Shown: positions 30,867-45,400 of the stretch, piece by piece
Numbering within the stretch: position 1 is the stretch's first letter
Layout: every line of letters starts with the position of its first letter
Assembly: GCA_003260075.1 (NCBI GenBank)
Contig: QLIY01000141.1
Location: forward strand, 124,001 to 188,000
Direction of reading: 5' to 3'
Origin: Phallusia mammillata
Lineage: Eukaryota > Chordata > Ascidiacea > Phlebobranchia > Ascidiidae
DNA length: 64,000 nt
Notes under the pieces: generated by a model
Seen by the model: only the letters and a program-made list of their open reading frames with translations
Databases searched by the model: none
Told to the model about the DNA's origin: nothing
Translations under genes and position numbers: made by a program

Positions 30867-33800
30867 CGCTTTATACCGTTTACTGTTGTAGCTGAAACAT
30901 ATCACTACACGTACGAACAGAAAGCGCTACAATCCTAGCCTACTTTAACTGTTTAAGATCGAAACCTACTTCTTAGACTTGTGGCCACCCACCTTATGGG
31001 CCATGTGACCACACGTCACAGCGGGTGGCGTAACCACCGACCATTAGCAACTTGTCGGTAAATATCGGCAACACGTGTTTTCTCCTTTGGCAATTTTGGC
31101 GGGAAATAGTTTACTTTGTCACGGGGTTTTCGCCCCCTTGTGTCAACATACTAGTGCGACTTCCTATACGTAAAAGTGTCGACATTCTTTACTTTAAAGG
31201 CAACTGGCAAGTATTAGGCCGTTATGTTTAAACTTAAACTTGACCACTTGTACCTTATCCTCAAAAAAGCTCGAATTTGAAATACTGGCCGTGTTTTCGT
31301 TTTTGCAATGATATACTACAATGAAACAACTAAGTTTCTGATACTACTTTGTCACCTAAAGCAATATTTTAAAGTTGTGCAGTTTTACATAATTTGAGGC
31401 AAAAATCATGACGTTTGTGATTTATTTTCCGCATTGAGCTACTTAACACACAAAACACTTGTAACCTAGGCCTATACACTTTAACAAGTCGTTTTTGATT
31501 GACACCGTTCGCGCATTGACAGACGGCAGCCCGAAGTCACAACCTCTATTATAGTCACGTCATATTTTGAAACAGTATCCGTGCGGCGACGGCGGTCACC
31601 CATCGTGTGTTGTGTTAGCGTTGTGCACGACTTCTGAACCCCCGCCCGTGCCTTATGCGTCGCGCGCGGCTCTTGGAAGCTTGAATATGATGCGGAACAA
31701 AACTTCTGGGCCGCGTTGGGCGTTCGCCGTTTCGCAACATCGCAGGTACACCGTTAATGGACACGACAACATCCCGTTTCGGGACTAGTTTGTTGTTCCC
31801 ACCCTGTTCCTAGGCAAACACGTCGCGTTCCAACCATGGAAATGACGTCACGGTCACTGGGATGACGTCAAACGACACGCAATTGTCACAGCTGTGACAG
31901 TTGATCATGCGACCGCGCGCGCAGTTTTTTCCGCTTTTTCTATTTTTGTGTAAGGTTTTTGCGTGACCTCAAGTAATAATTCCGTCTCTTGAAGTTCAAG
32001 CATTTTGTTGTTTAAATGTGATTCCCTGTTGAATGACTTTTTTGACAATCAGGAAAATTCGGCGTTTGTTTTAGACCTTGTACAGTGCGACAACGTATTT
32101 TTCAAAAGACAGAGCACATTTCTTTGCTAAGTAAATATTTTGAACTTTTTTACTCTCTCAAAGTCGTAACAACAGTTGGCGCCTATGGTGTCAACTTACC
32201 CTAATCAAACATTAGTTTAAGTTCTTACGTTTTGCAAAGACCCAATGCCAGACTTGTCAAACTCATTTGCAAACAAACTTATTTTATCCCATTCGTTCAA
32301 AGCCAAGTTTCACGTATCCAGTTAACCTGCTTACAATAGCAGTAGTGCTAGGGTTCGAAAAAAATGCAAGTTAACGTTCTCAATACTTTGCATAGCCCGC
32401 AACGCCATTAGAATGAACATTCCAGTTTTATTGTCAAACAGATTATACTACCTTTTAAAACTCATTTTTAAGGGTGTCAAGTAGTTAATGTGTAATTTAC
32501 TGGGTGTTAAATTGCGTTAGCTATTTACGACTGTCTGTCCACGATCGTTGTGCATACCAGGTTCAAATTCAAGGTTAAAAAGTCCCAAGTTTGTTAATTA
32601 TTTGCCAATGTTAATGCACAAGTTCCAATGCCTGTTTGAGATTATATTGCCAATACTTATCACCACTTGATTTTTAGACAACAGGTGTGTTTTTAACATT
32701 CAAGATTAAAGTAAGGAAATATATATTTTCCTTCCATATTATTTCAACGCAAAACCGTATAATTACTGAATGCATAAAACATTATTTACGACAAAATCCA
32801 TTACTGGGAGTACCTTTACTTGAGTGTTTACATTAAAACGCTTCCTTACACCAACTAACAATTTAAGCTTTTTACAACATAACTTTCTCTCATGTAATAT
32901 TTATTCGTCTTTGCAGAGCGTAAAACTTATTCCAGTGTTTTCCAAGGTTTCCAAATTGCGGAACACAATCTAAATTTTGTTCAGGGCACTCCTAACTAAC
33001 TAAACCACAACGTAATGTAGTTTAGTCATTCACATTCTTATTTTGCCATCAGACCTGAAAACAACAGTCTATATTTAAACTCGTGAGAAACGGATACTTT
33101 TGCAACACAGTAATTGAAAAAAATACTGCTCTCATCTACTGCTATGGCTACTTTTTGTATACGAGCAACATAACGCATACGTTTGTCAAACTCTTCTAAT
33201 TTTTCCTGTTCGAGTTTCGCAGCAACTTTTCCTTTTACCAAACTCAACCAATAACTTCAACCCACTTTGCTTCCCTTAAAATAAGACAACAACAACAACT
33301 GCAGCCGAAGCTGCCACTCTGGGAAAAACAATTAGTTTAACTGAAGCAGAAGCCGTTTGCACCCGTTTACCATCAAGTCTTTGCACTTCACTGTCTCGGG
33401 CTGTCACGCGTCCATTTGTCGTTGGTTCCCACGGCCTGTCGTGATCGCGTATTGCAACGATGACACTTCGCGATTCGACACGCTTTGAAATACACATGAT
33501 GGTTTTGGGCAAACGACTTTACTGCCCTGGTCGTTCTTGTCGTTAATGAATAAACTACGAAAAGCTCAACGTTACGTCAGAGGTATTAGTGTCAGAAGTT
33601 AAAATAACAATGTTCAAGTCCATCATCTAGGTGTTTGATATGTGTTAAGAAATACCATGCTCTATCTCAACACATAGTTACGAATGTTATTCCGTGTTGA
33701 GGTTCTTTGTGATTTGCATTACCAAAACAATATTTTAAATTTGATGAACTGTAAGGATCACTTTTATGCGCCCATGCCTGTTGAATCCCTAAATTTGGGT

Positions 33801-36800
33801 TTATCAAAACTTTGGCCACTGTGATTTTGAAGTTACCCATGTTAGTATATTGAACGACCTGAAAATGAAACAGCGCATTCATGGGTATTGCCGTTTAAAT
33901 TTATCTTAGATCACATATATTTGTTTTATGGGCAGAGCGCTCCTAAAATCAAAAAGCTTGTTTATTTGCAGGCAATGATTTGTGCTGTTTTCCATCGGTT
34001 GTGTTTATTTCATGCGTCGGATCTCAATTATGTTTAGCACAGGTGTTTCTACCTGCAAAAAGCGTCTGACCTTTATAATGAAAAGGTGCCGATATTCCAG
34101 CACAAACATATTTTCTGCACGCACTCAATGAAGTGCGACTACTTAGCAAATATTGCCCAGTGTTGCATGGGCACCAAAGACCTAAGGTGAACCTTCAAAC
34201 GGGATAACAACTAACCGACGGACACCCGCAACAACAGCCTGAAAAACCAAGCAAAACCAACCTAGCATCGATCATTGTTTGAATATCAAATTACCCACGT
34301 CGTTTTCCACGCTGCTGAGCTTAGATTTGGTGGTTTACCTATTTTCCACTGATGGTTTAAGTAATGGGCGAAAAAGTGCGGAGTTTTATGATGTACACCT
34401 CTTTCAAATTGTATATCGTACATAAACAAGCATGCATATGATGTGTATAAAATGAGCTGCGTGTATTTCCGTTTTGGCGGTGTCAATAGCTTTGAGGCTC
34501 ACTAAAGTTTGTTTATTAACCTCGTTATAATTTGGCAATAACATCCTTTTCAAATTATGTGCCCTGCGCAAACATCAAAATTGCATACGCAGGCATTGGT
34601 GTTTGTTTGTGATCATATCACCGCTTGCTTCCATAGTCAGACTTCGGCCAAATGCCCTACGACCGCGCTTTGAAATTTCTTTGTATCCGAAAACAGTTCG
34701 TGGGTTTTTGATGTGTAATTGTTGGCTTTGACGCTTTTGTAATGACTGTGCGACCTCTGTGTGTAATAGGGCGTAAGTTTTAATAAAGCATCGAACCTAA
34801 AAATATGGCAGTACTGTGATCACGACGTTTTTCGTGGTGCGAAATGCACGTAGCTTCCCAAATTTTGTTTCGTAACAGTGAAGCATAAAAACGTATAAGC
34901 TTTGGTTCAGAGTGCGTTGTGGAATTATGTTTACACAACAAACGCATTTTAACGTCAGCATTAATTTTGTGGTTACTTTGAAGCTGAAAAACTTTGATGT
35001 CAGAAAATATCTGGCACCAGCACGGTTATGTCTCAAAATATTTCTACCAACCTCTGCAACATGGAAGTCATGCCTGCTGTGGGAGCCGGGCTGAGAAGAT
35101 GGGTCAAGCTTGTAACGGACTTGCGCAAGCTCAGTGTCTTCCAAAATCTAATCACTTACACTCTTGAATGTGCGCACGTTTATCGATCTGCAAGAATACT
35201 TAAGGACTAATATCAGTAGTGTGTAAGCTTTGCATATATAGTCATGTTATTTTAGGAGTGAATGAATTAATGCTACACCAATTTTACAAGCTAACTCAAT
35301 TCACCAGGACATAACCAAACTTAGTAACTAAGCTTTAATGCATTATTTCTGTATAAATTTTGAAGCTCAAATTTGTTAACTTGCTATTGCAAATTTTTGT
35401 TTTCAGCACTTGACCCACATCCTTGTCTCTCTCAAAACGACCAAGATTTCAAATCAATCTATCGCGCGTTGACGAATGTCTATTGAAACGTCAAGGGCAC
35501 AAAGGTGAGAGGAAAGATGACCGGTAGATAAGAGCCGCTAACGAGCTTTTAATGGTAGCAATAAACACTTGACATGCTACTTACGTCACTATAAGGCAAA
35601 GGTGGCGAAATTGTGTTATAAGCCGCAACCTCTTGCTTGGGCTATGGTGTGTGATAATTTCACGGTTTCTTAAGGCCTGAATTCCATGAAGGTTTGAACA
35701 AAGTAGGTTGGCTTGGTGACAAGTGATTTTGTTGCACACTAAACCAAAATTTCACCTTTATTTGTTTTAAATTTTGATTTAATGGTAAAAACATACGTGT
35801 GGTATAAGGTAAAGCTGCTATGGCTTAACTGGCGTAAAACTTAGTTATGTACGCTCACAATTTGCCAGCGGTTTCTCACACCTTGTGTGCAATTCTGCTT
35901 TCAACACATTGTTTAGACATTGTGTCAAAACAACCAAAATAACAATTCTTACTGCCAAAATATTTACTTTAGTCTGCGGTAGGTGTCAAAACGTGTATTG
36001 CGTCTCATTACTGTCAGTCATACGCAAAACAACTGTGTCCAATCCAATTTTCGCGTGACGGTAAACAAATCTGGACTGTACAGTTTGCGTATTTTCGCGC
36101 TACCTGCGAAATACAGCGGCGGCGAAGGCATTCTATTCATGCGACCACATGCGTAGCGACGAGGGACAATGAAACCTGCAACCGATTCCCATCGATAACG
36201 ATCACTCAACAAGTAAGGCGCCTGCGAGATCTCACGCTTGAAGTCGTAGCAATGGGGGCCCGAAGGTAAGTGGAAACGATTCGCCATCTGGGTCTACAAG
36301 GGTCTGTTTTCGGGGTCGACAATCGATTGACAAACTAACGGGTGCTGTTGGTGTTCTCGACGATATCGCGAAGTTAATCCGGCCTGGGAACGCAAGGCCC
36401 CCGCGGCTTTGTGGTAAGACTGTTTGCAAGCACATTAATCAGATTCTCTACCCTTCGTGTCGCTGTGCAGCGGGGCTCTGTCATGAAGGCACAACCTTCT
36501 TCGAAACGCCGAAAGGTACGGAACCTGTATCAACAGACGTGAAAACTGGATCTAATCCCCGGGGTCCGCTAATTTTACCCAGTGTACGTGCCTTTTCCTG
36601 AATTCTGACAAGGCAATTTTACATACCCCCCACTATTGTGATAAATGCCCACCGCACAATGTTGGGCTTAATATAAGGTTCTCTTGTGGTTTTAATTAAT
36701 CTGTGGTGTTCTTTGTGTGGCCACGAACTACATTCTGAGGCTTTGCCCTTTAAGCGTGAGATAATATATTGGCAAGTCTGAAGCTTTAGTTGCGGTTAAC

Positions 36801-39800
36801 CACTGTCATTCATCGTTATTTGTTTATTCTATTGTTTTGTAAGTTTTTAACATATAGTTAAGGTACAAAACCTCATTACAATTGTTGTTTAACAGATAAA
36901 GTCGGATTTCCAGAACGCTTTATGTTATAAAGCGTCGCCAAGTTCAAATATCCATTCGAATGTTGTGACCATTTCTCAATCGATGTTGTACCAATTTGGA
37001 CATAGTGTCTCATGGTCGACTGCGCAAAACGTACATCAACCAGCTTAAATACCCGTGTAACAATGAGCCAATTAAGCGCGATTTCGTTCTGTACCTTTGA
37101 CGTCAATTGAAAGTTCCAATTACTTAGCAAAGATCGTGTGAGGAGATTTCGAACTGGTCGTGACCGTCTTTCGTAAACTTTGCCGCGTGGTCGGTTACTG
37201 GTCTAAACCGCCCATAGTTCACACCTCGACTCCTGATCCGTTGTCAGATTATTCCCTCATCGCCAGCCTAATACCCTGTCATTGATGCCTTTGCGCACAA
37301 GTTTGACCTAAAGGTGACAATACTAACCACACTTTGTTGGTTGTTGGTTGAAAATATTTGAGATTAGTGTCAGCCCTAAACCTTGACTGTGCAATGAAAG
37401 TGATTGTGTTTGGGAAAAGATACACTGCAGTCATCTTTAGCAAATTATTGAGGGTCATTTTACTGCTTTAAGATAGAAATATACCTTTAGGCGGTATTTT
37501 CTTTCTTGGGTTTTGGTCAAGTTAAAAAAAAAACAAGAACTTAACACACCTTTACGTACGCAAAAATTAACAGTATATGTACGTTTCCTGTCCACATCAC
37601 CTCCGGAATAGCCTTCTTACGTTGAAATCATTAATTCAACATCTTTACGTAAGCCTTTATTCCCCTGCTGCGCAAGGGGTCTATTTTTACCACATCTAAA
37701 TCGCCAGTGGCTACCGGATAAACACTAAGATCAACACGAGGGACAGAGAAAGTCAAAGGTACTGCAGTTACGATACGCGCTGTTGTGTTAAGCTCTCTTC
37801 AGGCCTCTACGTCGCGCCGCTATCAAAGGCCCAACACAAACAAAAACAGTGCAATCGTTCACGGCGCGGCCGACACTCAACTTTCCATAACATCGCCTTC
37901 CGCTTCACCACTAAGCAAACATAAAGGTCAGGGCCTCGCTTGTTAAAATTTGACGATTTAATTCACCGCTGTGTTTGGATAGTTGCGCCTAAATTTACTG
38001 CAGTGGAGATTCTTAGGCAAAGATCTTGTCGAAGCTATGAATTTATGCTTTGGGAGTTTGGAACTCGCTGATTTACTACATCTTAGGCGGTTCAGTCTCC
38101 ACTTCACGGCCTTAGTCATACACGGGAGTTCCTTGCAGGACTTGTGCGGCTAAAGTTTGTTTCGGGAGTTGAATATACGCTGTAAAACTTTGACCGTAAA
38201 TGCGTTGCTTTCCCAGAAGGAAATTACTACTTCCTCTGTTGCTCTCACAAAACAAGTTTTTCAAGCTTTTTGATAAACAGGAGAAAAAAATTTTTGTTTT
38301 TTTGTCTTGAAAGGGTATCTCAAACACATTTCATCTTCCATGTTGATTATCAACTCTGTTTTTTGTTGTTAACTACCGACTCTGGTTGTGACATTATATG
38401 ATTTGCTTCGTTACGATATTGCTACATGGAAAATTTGCTTTTGGCTTATAAAGGTTTGTTTTACATTATTAAGCCTATTGATTTTTGTAGATACTTTATA
38501 TTTAAGTTAACTAGTTATTGGAAGAAGACCATGCACTGTTTAGTCTAATCTACAATCGTGGCAAGACGGAGACCGCCAAAAATTTTACTGTCGCGTTGAA
38601 ACAAACATGTTTGTGTGCATTTGTTTTGGTGTGTTGAGCACAGCGTCCCAAATCAATTCTCAAGCAAATCTTTATCAAAAACTCCCTAAACCCGCAACAC
38701 AAGCACACGAGGTGTTAGGCGTGACACACGCAATAACAACAACAGCTAAGTCAGCTTTCCCATGTTCCCAGCTCTTAACTATTCAACCACATGGTGATGA
38801 GTCAATCGAATCCTGATCCAACCCTGTTTGTTTGTCAACCAAACCTTCGCGCGTGTAACAAAAGATTGAGAGATCGGTTGGTGGCGTTCATTGATATCTA
38901 ACCCCGTGCGAATGGACTCGCTTCTCAAGCGGCGTTGGCACTCGGCCACAACATTTATCCGACTAACAAGGCTTTGTGTTAACGCGTGGAGTTAACTGTA
39001 CTCGATACTTGTTTGGGATTGGACGATTGTGGTATGCTACTATGTGTGGTCATGCAAAACACGGAACGAAACTTCTTCGCTCCGCTGACTTAAGTTGTTT
39101 AAGCTGGAATAGTATGGCACTACTTTAATTCAAAAAACATTTTAATGTTTCTTTAATTGCTGAAAATTTGAATTTTGATTCATTTCATCCATTTAGCATT
39201 AACTTCAATTCAGTCTGAGCTGCTTTAGTCCATAGCATAGGTAACTTTTTCCATACAGTGATTTTAAAGAATTATAAGAAAAACCTCTATCAAAGATCAT
39301 CAGGCTTTCTTGGCTGTTGCCTGCAAACATTATGAGGTATTTTGGCAGCCACAGAAGATTAAACCAACGCACGAACTGTTTTAAATTCAACACCTGATGA
39401 CCGGTGGTAGCAAAAATGTCTTCTCGGAACGACCTGAAATTGACCGGCAACTTAATGTCAAACATTCTCATTTACATACCTATCAAGTCCGTTACGCCAG
39501 CAGATGATATCAAACAGGAAATTTGGCATGTCTTCAATGTTGACGATCAAAACACACGCATCTGTCGAGCAATTACTGCCTGCAAATTTTGCTAAACTCA
39601 CATCGTTTGAACCTGCTTATTTTGTCAACAGGCATTTGATATTGGGAAGCACGGTTTGAACGGCTGTCAAAAGGCGATTTAGGTTTTCAAACACGACAGG
39701 TGCTCGTTTCGATGCCTACGCTGTGCATAACAAACAAGTACCTGCATAGAGCGTTTGAAAATGGTTACGCAAAGACTGTTTCCGGAAATAAACTAATGAT

Positions 39801-41590
39801 TAGTGCTCAGAGGTAAATGATGCAGAAATATGCAAGATTGAAATTCGGCCCATTCGTATAGAGATACCGCGCGCCAAGCTTTACTTTTTAATTAAAGTTG
39901 TCATGCATATTTGATATAAGCTAAAAGTGTACAAGCCTATCTTAGCATTTAGTATTTTTTACAGGATCTTTCCCGACAATAGTAAGCATTCCATTTTGAC
40001 GATCATTGTTAGGTGTGCTGTTATTTAGCAATAAAAAAGATGAAGCAACAGTTCTTCTATTTCAGAATTACAACTATTTCTGATATAAAACTGCTTTCTA
40101 TGTTGTTGTTTTTTGTTGCCCTTGAAAGTATTCATTTAAAAGAGCAATCAGCGTTTTTCTTTTGTTCCATTGCTTTGCAAAAACTACAGTTTGCTTTGTA
40201 TTCCAGTTTTCGTCATTTCGTGCCACACAGAGGTTTCTGGCGCCAATTTCCTTTTCTGCAAAGGTGCTGCATTCGCGCATTTCGAGTTAAATCTCACAGC
40301 TGAAGCAGATACAAAACTTCTAATTAATCGCAAACTCTTGGCCACGCTTCGGACCCTGCCAAGTCAAATATTCGCTTTAAGATCTTTGCTTTGATCCGCG
40401 TGATGCGACAAACCAGCGATTGCCTTGCCCAAGCTGATCACGCGGCGATTAGGGTGTCTGTTGCTTCCGCACTGGGACAGCTTTGTTATGAAATGAAGTG
40501 TTAAAACTGTATGCGGTAACTGGCCGTGAAGATGAAGGGATAAAGTCCGGATATTAAATAACCCGTATGAATGCGGGGATTTTTGTTACAAATTATGACG
40601 GATGAGGTTATAGGGTAAGATCAGATGTCATACGTAGGGGATTTTTTTAAGGCTTGCTAGGGTTTGTGTGAAATTGATAATTACTTATATTGAGCACGGC
40701 TAAACAAAACGTCACAAATGTGGAGATTTCTATCAAGGTGTGTAATATCCTATTTTGAAACCTGTTACTTCTGGTATTGGAAAAAAAATTTGCTATAAAT
40801 GTGTCAAATCGTCACACAAATCAACTGCTGTTGGAAAGCGCAAAGTTATACAGATGTGTCTTACATTTGTCAGTTTTGTAATATTTTACACCATATAACT
40901 TAACAATTGCGCAGGCCCCAGCTCCTTCCTAAATAAGCATGTAGTTTTAAAACGCTAAAAACCTTTATATTATAAACTCAATTTACAACATTATTATTGC
41001 AAAAATATTTCAAGATCATGACTTTTACCCTAAAATTCGAAGTCGTCACTAACATCGATAAGCAATATAGTTGGGCGTTTCTTGCCTCGCCAAATTCGTA
41101 GTTGAGAGTGGACAATTACACTATTCCGTGACCGCAATTATTTGACGATCGCGGATCAAAATGACTCGCATAGGCATCGAAAATTCTATTTGATTCGTCT
41201 TGATCAGGAATGCGACACAACCGCTTATGGCATGTCTGAATTTGCTTCGTCGAAACAACTTATGATTGGAACAAATTGCTGATAATTACCTAACATGTTT
41301 TTCAGTTCAAGGTCGTTCATCAGGTCTAAAATTTTGCTTCCCGCCCATTTTTGATCGTCTCGATATTGGAAATCGCTATAGCGAAAATCTTTTCTAAGAC
41401 ATTATCGGCAACTTTCTTTGATGTATGGCGACGTTATTAAGCTTTATATACATTTAAGGTGTTAATGAGTCGAAGACAACGTTTTGAAGTATTAAAAACA
41501 GGTTTCAAATTGATTGATCATAAGTATTTACATGTGTTTGTTAAAATATCTGGATCTGTGTTATGGGAAGAATTAACAAACGTGGCATAA
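30867..41590. other. Long intergenic region, no recognisable gene
   Basis: I see no exon with homology I can name. A cluster with two CRE sites and a palindrome lies at 31843-31899. ORFs at 33038-33247 and 33276-33512 (minus) have plausible composition but no domain, splice context or partner. The rest is AT-rich DNA of ordinary appearance. Confidence 0.45.
31843..31899. promoter_or_regulatory. Paired CRE sites and a TGTCACAGCTGTGACA palindrome
   Basis: TGACGTCA occurs at 31843-31850 and 31863-31870, 20 bp apart, about two helical turns. The 16-bp perfect palindrome at 31884-31899 centres on the E-box CAGCTG. A CG-rich stretch follows. Such clustering suggests a CREB/ATF-type regulatory element, although no start site or coding exon is evident next to it. 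Confidence 0.35.
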
Positions 41591-42016
41591 TTATCTGGTT
41601 CCATATTTTGTCTTACACATTTGATACCTAACCCGTTTCCAAGGAAGGGGAAGATATAGACCTTGTTTGGGTTGACGTTTATCGATTCCTAGTATGCAGA
41701 TTAGCGAGCAAGGTGTGACAAAGCAGCGGCACTTATCACAGATGTTACGCCGGATAATTGATTGTGAACTTCTAACATCATCCCGTTGTACAATGAAACC
41801 ATTGAGCACTGATTCTTCTAGGTTTACCACGATAACCTTGGCCTTGTCAACGCACGATCCTTTGCTATGTATTTCTTTGAAACAAAACGCGTTCTTGCAA
41901 CCTGTACTTTGGTTAGATGTGATACAAAAGATGTAGCGCGCTCGTATGCAGCTCGGCATACATCGCAGCGGCATTCTGTCAGTTTGACTGTTTATTGGCA
42001 CGACTGCTAATGACAA
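41591..42016 (-). CDS. Weak ORF with clustered cysteines, function unknown
   Basis: A 141-codon ORF with a protein-like stretch, AKVIVVNLEESVLNGFIVQR, then ICDKCRCFVTPC and a basic tail. The cysteine cluster could bind zinc, but the spacing matches no family I know. A possible acceptor (AACCAAAGTACAG near 41910) would make the C-terminal part an exon. Opposite-strand frames are also open, so chance is likely. Confidence 0.13.
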   Translation of the reverse strand: MSLAVVPINSQTDRMPLRCMPSCIRARYIFCITSNQSTGCKNAFCFKEIHSKGSCVDKAKVIVVNLEESVLNGFIVQRDDVRSSQSIIRRNICDKCRCFVTPCSLICILGIDKRQPKQGLYLPLPWKRVRYQMCKTKYGTR

Positions 42017-42390
42017 AACCGTGTTGTGGTAAGGCGTTTAGGTGCGATAAAGGAACCACCTTCGACAGCGGGGTTATCTCGTGGGGTCGTCCAACGTGCG
42101 TATACAGCACGTCGTGAGCCCGTGGCATATATCGTGCGCAGCAGACACGCGTTATGTGTTTGTTTTCAACCGCTGCTGGTTGTATGCCTTGTACGTAGCC
42201 CCGTAGATGCCGCGCAAAGTCGGGAGACAATGGAAAAGTGGACTTACCTGTCGCAAAGGTAAATATTATAGCAACACGATCGCATTGATTCATGTCTCTC
42301 CATTTTCGCGACGCGTTTCTATTTTCGGCCAGTTCTATGTTTGCCCGCACAAATACGCGGATTATTGATAATGGATGCGCGTTTCGTTTC

Positions 42391-42400
42391 GTCACGTGAC
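42391..42400. promoter_or_regulatory. Palindromic E-box GTCACGTGAC
   Basis: This is a 10-bp palindrome of the type bound by USF/MITF/TFE bHLH-ZIP factors. A consensus donor on the minus strand (GACAG|GTAAGT) lies at about 42247, so a minus-strand non-coding first exon may start in this area. No downstream coding exon could be confirmed. Confidence 0.25.
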
Positions 42401-42479
42401 TTGTCAGCCGCGTCGATTGCTGACACGAGTCTTCGCTTAAAGTTGCACCCCCACGGGGCAATTCCACAGCGACGAAATG

Positions 42480-45400
42480 AAATTAAGCCTAATTCTATTT
42501 GTTTCGATTTAGCAGCTTGAGACGTCGCCCTCCTCTGCCTTGCATCTCAACCTTTTTGCCATATAATTGCGGCAATTACTCACTGGTGTGTGTTCACGAC
42601 ATGAGTGCCGTATGTCTCCTTATTCCCACATCTTATCATCTCGCTGCGTCACAGGTTTGTGAGAGGCCGATTCGATAGCAATTAAGCACTTGAGGGCGAG
42701 ATAAGAGCAACCGAGGGAGCGCATCTGTGGGCTGTTTGCTTCCCAAACTTGAAGTACCCTATGCATTACACATTTGATCCACCCGGCAGTACTTGATGCC
42801 CACACCTCGTGTAAACTCAATTAGTCTAAACTTACGTGTTGTCTAAGCACGTATGTCGCTACCCATTGTGTTTGTTTGGTTTAGTTGCGTTGTACCTGCT
42901 TGCTCAAGGGAAACCAACTTGGTTTATATTAGACTGTTCAAACAGTTTTTAAAGTAAACTGAAATACCTAATATGGTTCTTATTTCAATCTCCTAAAAAT
43001 AGCGTTTTGAAAAGTCATACTTTGATTTTTCCCCTGGATAGCTTATTTACTGCCATGACGCTATATGTAGTTGCCGTTCTTTTAACAACGTTGTAAAGTC
43101 GCTCCAGTATATTGATTGAATAGAATTGTATGATTCAATTTAGAGCACTGATAGTTGCATTTAAACAGTCCATTTGCAATAGTGCCGTATACAATCACAA
43201 TGTACTGCATGTTTCCTAAAACGCCTTGCATACCACCGCGACTTGCGCTTGCAAAGAGGTTTGCAGCAAACTCCAATCACATTGTTCTGTGCAATCTAAT
43301 GTTTACTGACGAAATCCCGAGCAAATCTCTTGTTTACAACAATTTTACGGTGCCTTGGTTACCTAACATGGCGGAACATGTGGTGAAGTGGGTGGAGCTT
43401 TTAATTGGGTCCACCATTCTCGCTCGTATACTCCTCCGCTTCATGTTCGGGAACATCTCGTGTGATTAATTGCCCACAGTTTTGATAACACTCAACTGGT
43501 ACATAGCACACAAACGAAACAGGAGGTTATGTGTATACTACAATGTTTCGTGGGGTGGTGCTCAATTTAGTATGGGTTTTTCTTGACGCGTTGCATTTCT
43601 GTGTGAAAGAGTAACATACCGATGTGTAATATGGCGTACATTACAAACGTATGGCCGTCACAAGGCTTTGTGTTCGAATCTTTGCACATTTCAGTCGAGA
43701 ACGATCTAAAAAGTACAATGTTCCACTTTGGGAAAATAATTTTATCAACACGGTTTTCAGTGACTTTTTACTCGGTTTTGCAGTTCTCATGAGATTTCAA
43801 AGGCAAAATAACCTTGACTTGAAACCCAAGGTGTCATGTTGCAAATCATTGCTTGTACGTTTCCGCCCTGCTTCCTCCATGCTGAGCTGCATACTTTGCA
43901 ATCTATGTTGTCATTCACAACACTCCAATAGTGTGAGACGCATCTAAGTTTGCAAGCAAGCAAGGGGGCGGCAATCGGCCTTTCAAGTACCCGAGTCGGG
44001 TCTTGCACGCACCAGGCCCAAACCGAAGACAAGACATGGATGTACAGATTAACATCGATTACCAGTTGATGTTGGTAACTTGTGCGTGGCACTTAACAAA
44101 AGGCTGCCTTGTGTTCACCCAAAGACCTCATCGATGCCTAAATGTTGACGACTGGCCCGCGGGCGCGATGTGATTGCAATGTGGCTTATCGAAGTACGCA
44201 TGCCAGATTGCTATGGAGATTGCCTAATATCCACAATATTTGGTGCTAACTCTCGCGGTGTATCATCTTGGGCGCGCGATTGCCGGAACCGATTGCTGTC
44301 AATCAATTCACTGATCTGTCGATGACGTAATGCGAAGTGTTCAGTGTATTAAAGGATGGACTTAAATCGCCTAAGTACGCCATGACGGATTACCGTGTCG
44401 TTCAAAATGATTGCCTGTCCCAATTGATGAAAGGTACAAAAAGATTGCCATTACCACGTCATCAGGTCAGATTGATGGACGTGAACTAAGGGTTGTAGAG
44501 CTTACGTCATTAGTTTGGAGCAATATTATATACATGACTACTCGGACGGTATGGTCAATGGCGCATTTTTTAACATATTGGAAATGATGTGGATGAGATA
44601 TAAAACTATTTCGTGTGAATGGCTGTTTCAGAAGATCGTAGAAAATCAGGCAAACAGTTTTAATCTTGATTTTTCTTGACCTGTCACATTTTAAAAAAGG
44701 CAGCCAAATTTGCAACCTAAAGCTTGTTAAGGTAATAAAGGTAAATATCTATATACACATGGACTAGCGTTTTAAGACCGTATTCACAAAAGTGGCTTTT
44801 CATCCTTTTCATACAACGCTCTGAAGGCAACAACACAAAACATTTTCATTGTTCTAGTATCACACTACTAGGGGAACTTTCCTGGGGATTTCGCTTGCGT
44901 GCGAGGACTCTTCGACACGATGTTAAAGATCGATTTCATGGGCAACGTTGCGGTATAATCCAGATATGACTTTACTGTCGCCTTATCATAACTTCTATCG
45001 CCCACAAGTTATCCCTCTTTTTAACCCTAAAACTCGACGCAGCATAGCCGGAGCGTCCAGTATACAGACCCCTTAAGGTATTTGACCTACGTTTAAGCGT
45101 TCGGGTTAATTCATTAGGTTTAGGAATCATCTGCCTAATTATCGATTTTTGCACGAACTTTGACCTAGATAATAAGTTACCCAATCCAATTGTTCGTGTC
45201 GGTTTCGATCCCACGTCCTTCAGCTTACCCGAGGGAAATACAGCTTGATCAGTGCCGACAAGAATTCGTCTAAGTTGAAAAGCGACATGACCCACTTTCT
45301 GACTCTCACGTGTCTGTCAATCGTCTGCCGAAGTTTTTATCGATCAGCGGTGGATCAAATGTTACCGGTGCATGTGGTCTCCAATTTCTTCTGGCCTCGA

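Noticed and set aside
33038..33512. Two minus-strand ORFs with charged, protein-like composition
   Set aside because: No recognisable domain, no consistent acceptor or donor pair, and lengths within chance expectation.
43201..43469. Plus-strand ORF with a C-terminal hydrophobic stretch
   Set aside because: No homology recognised and no supporting promoter or splice signals.
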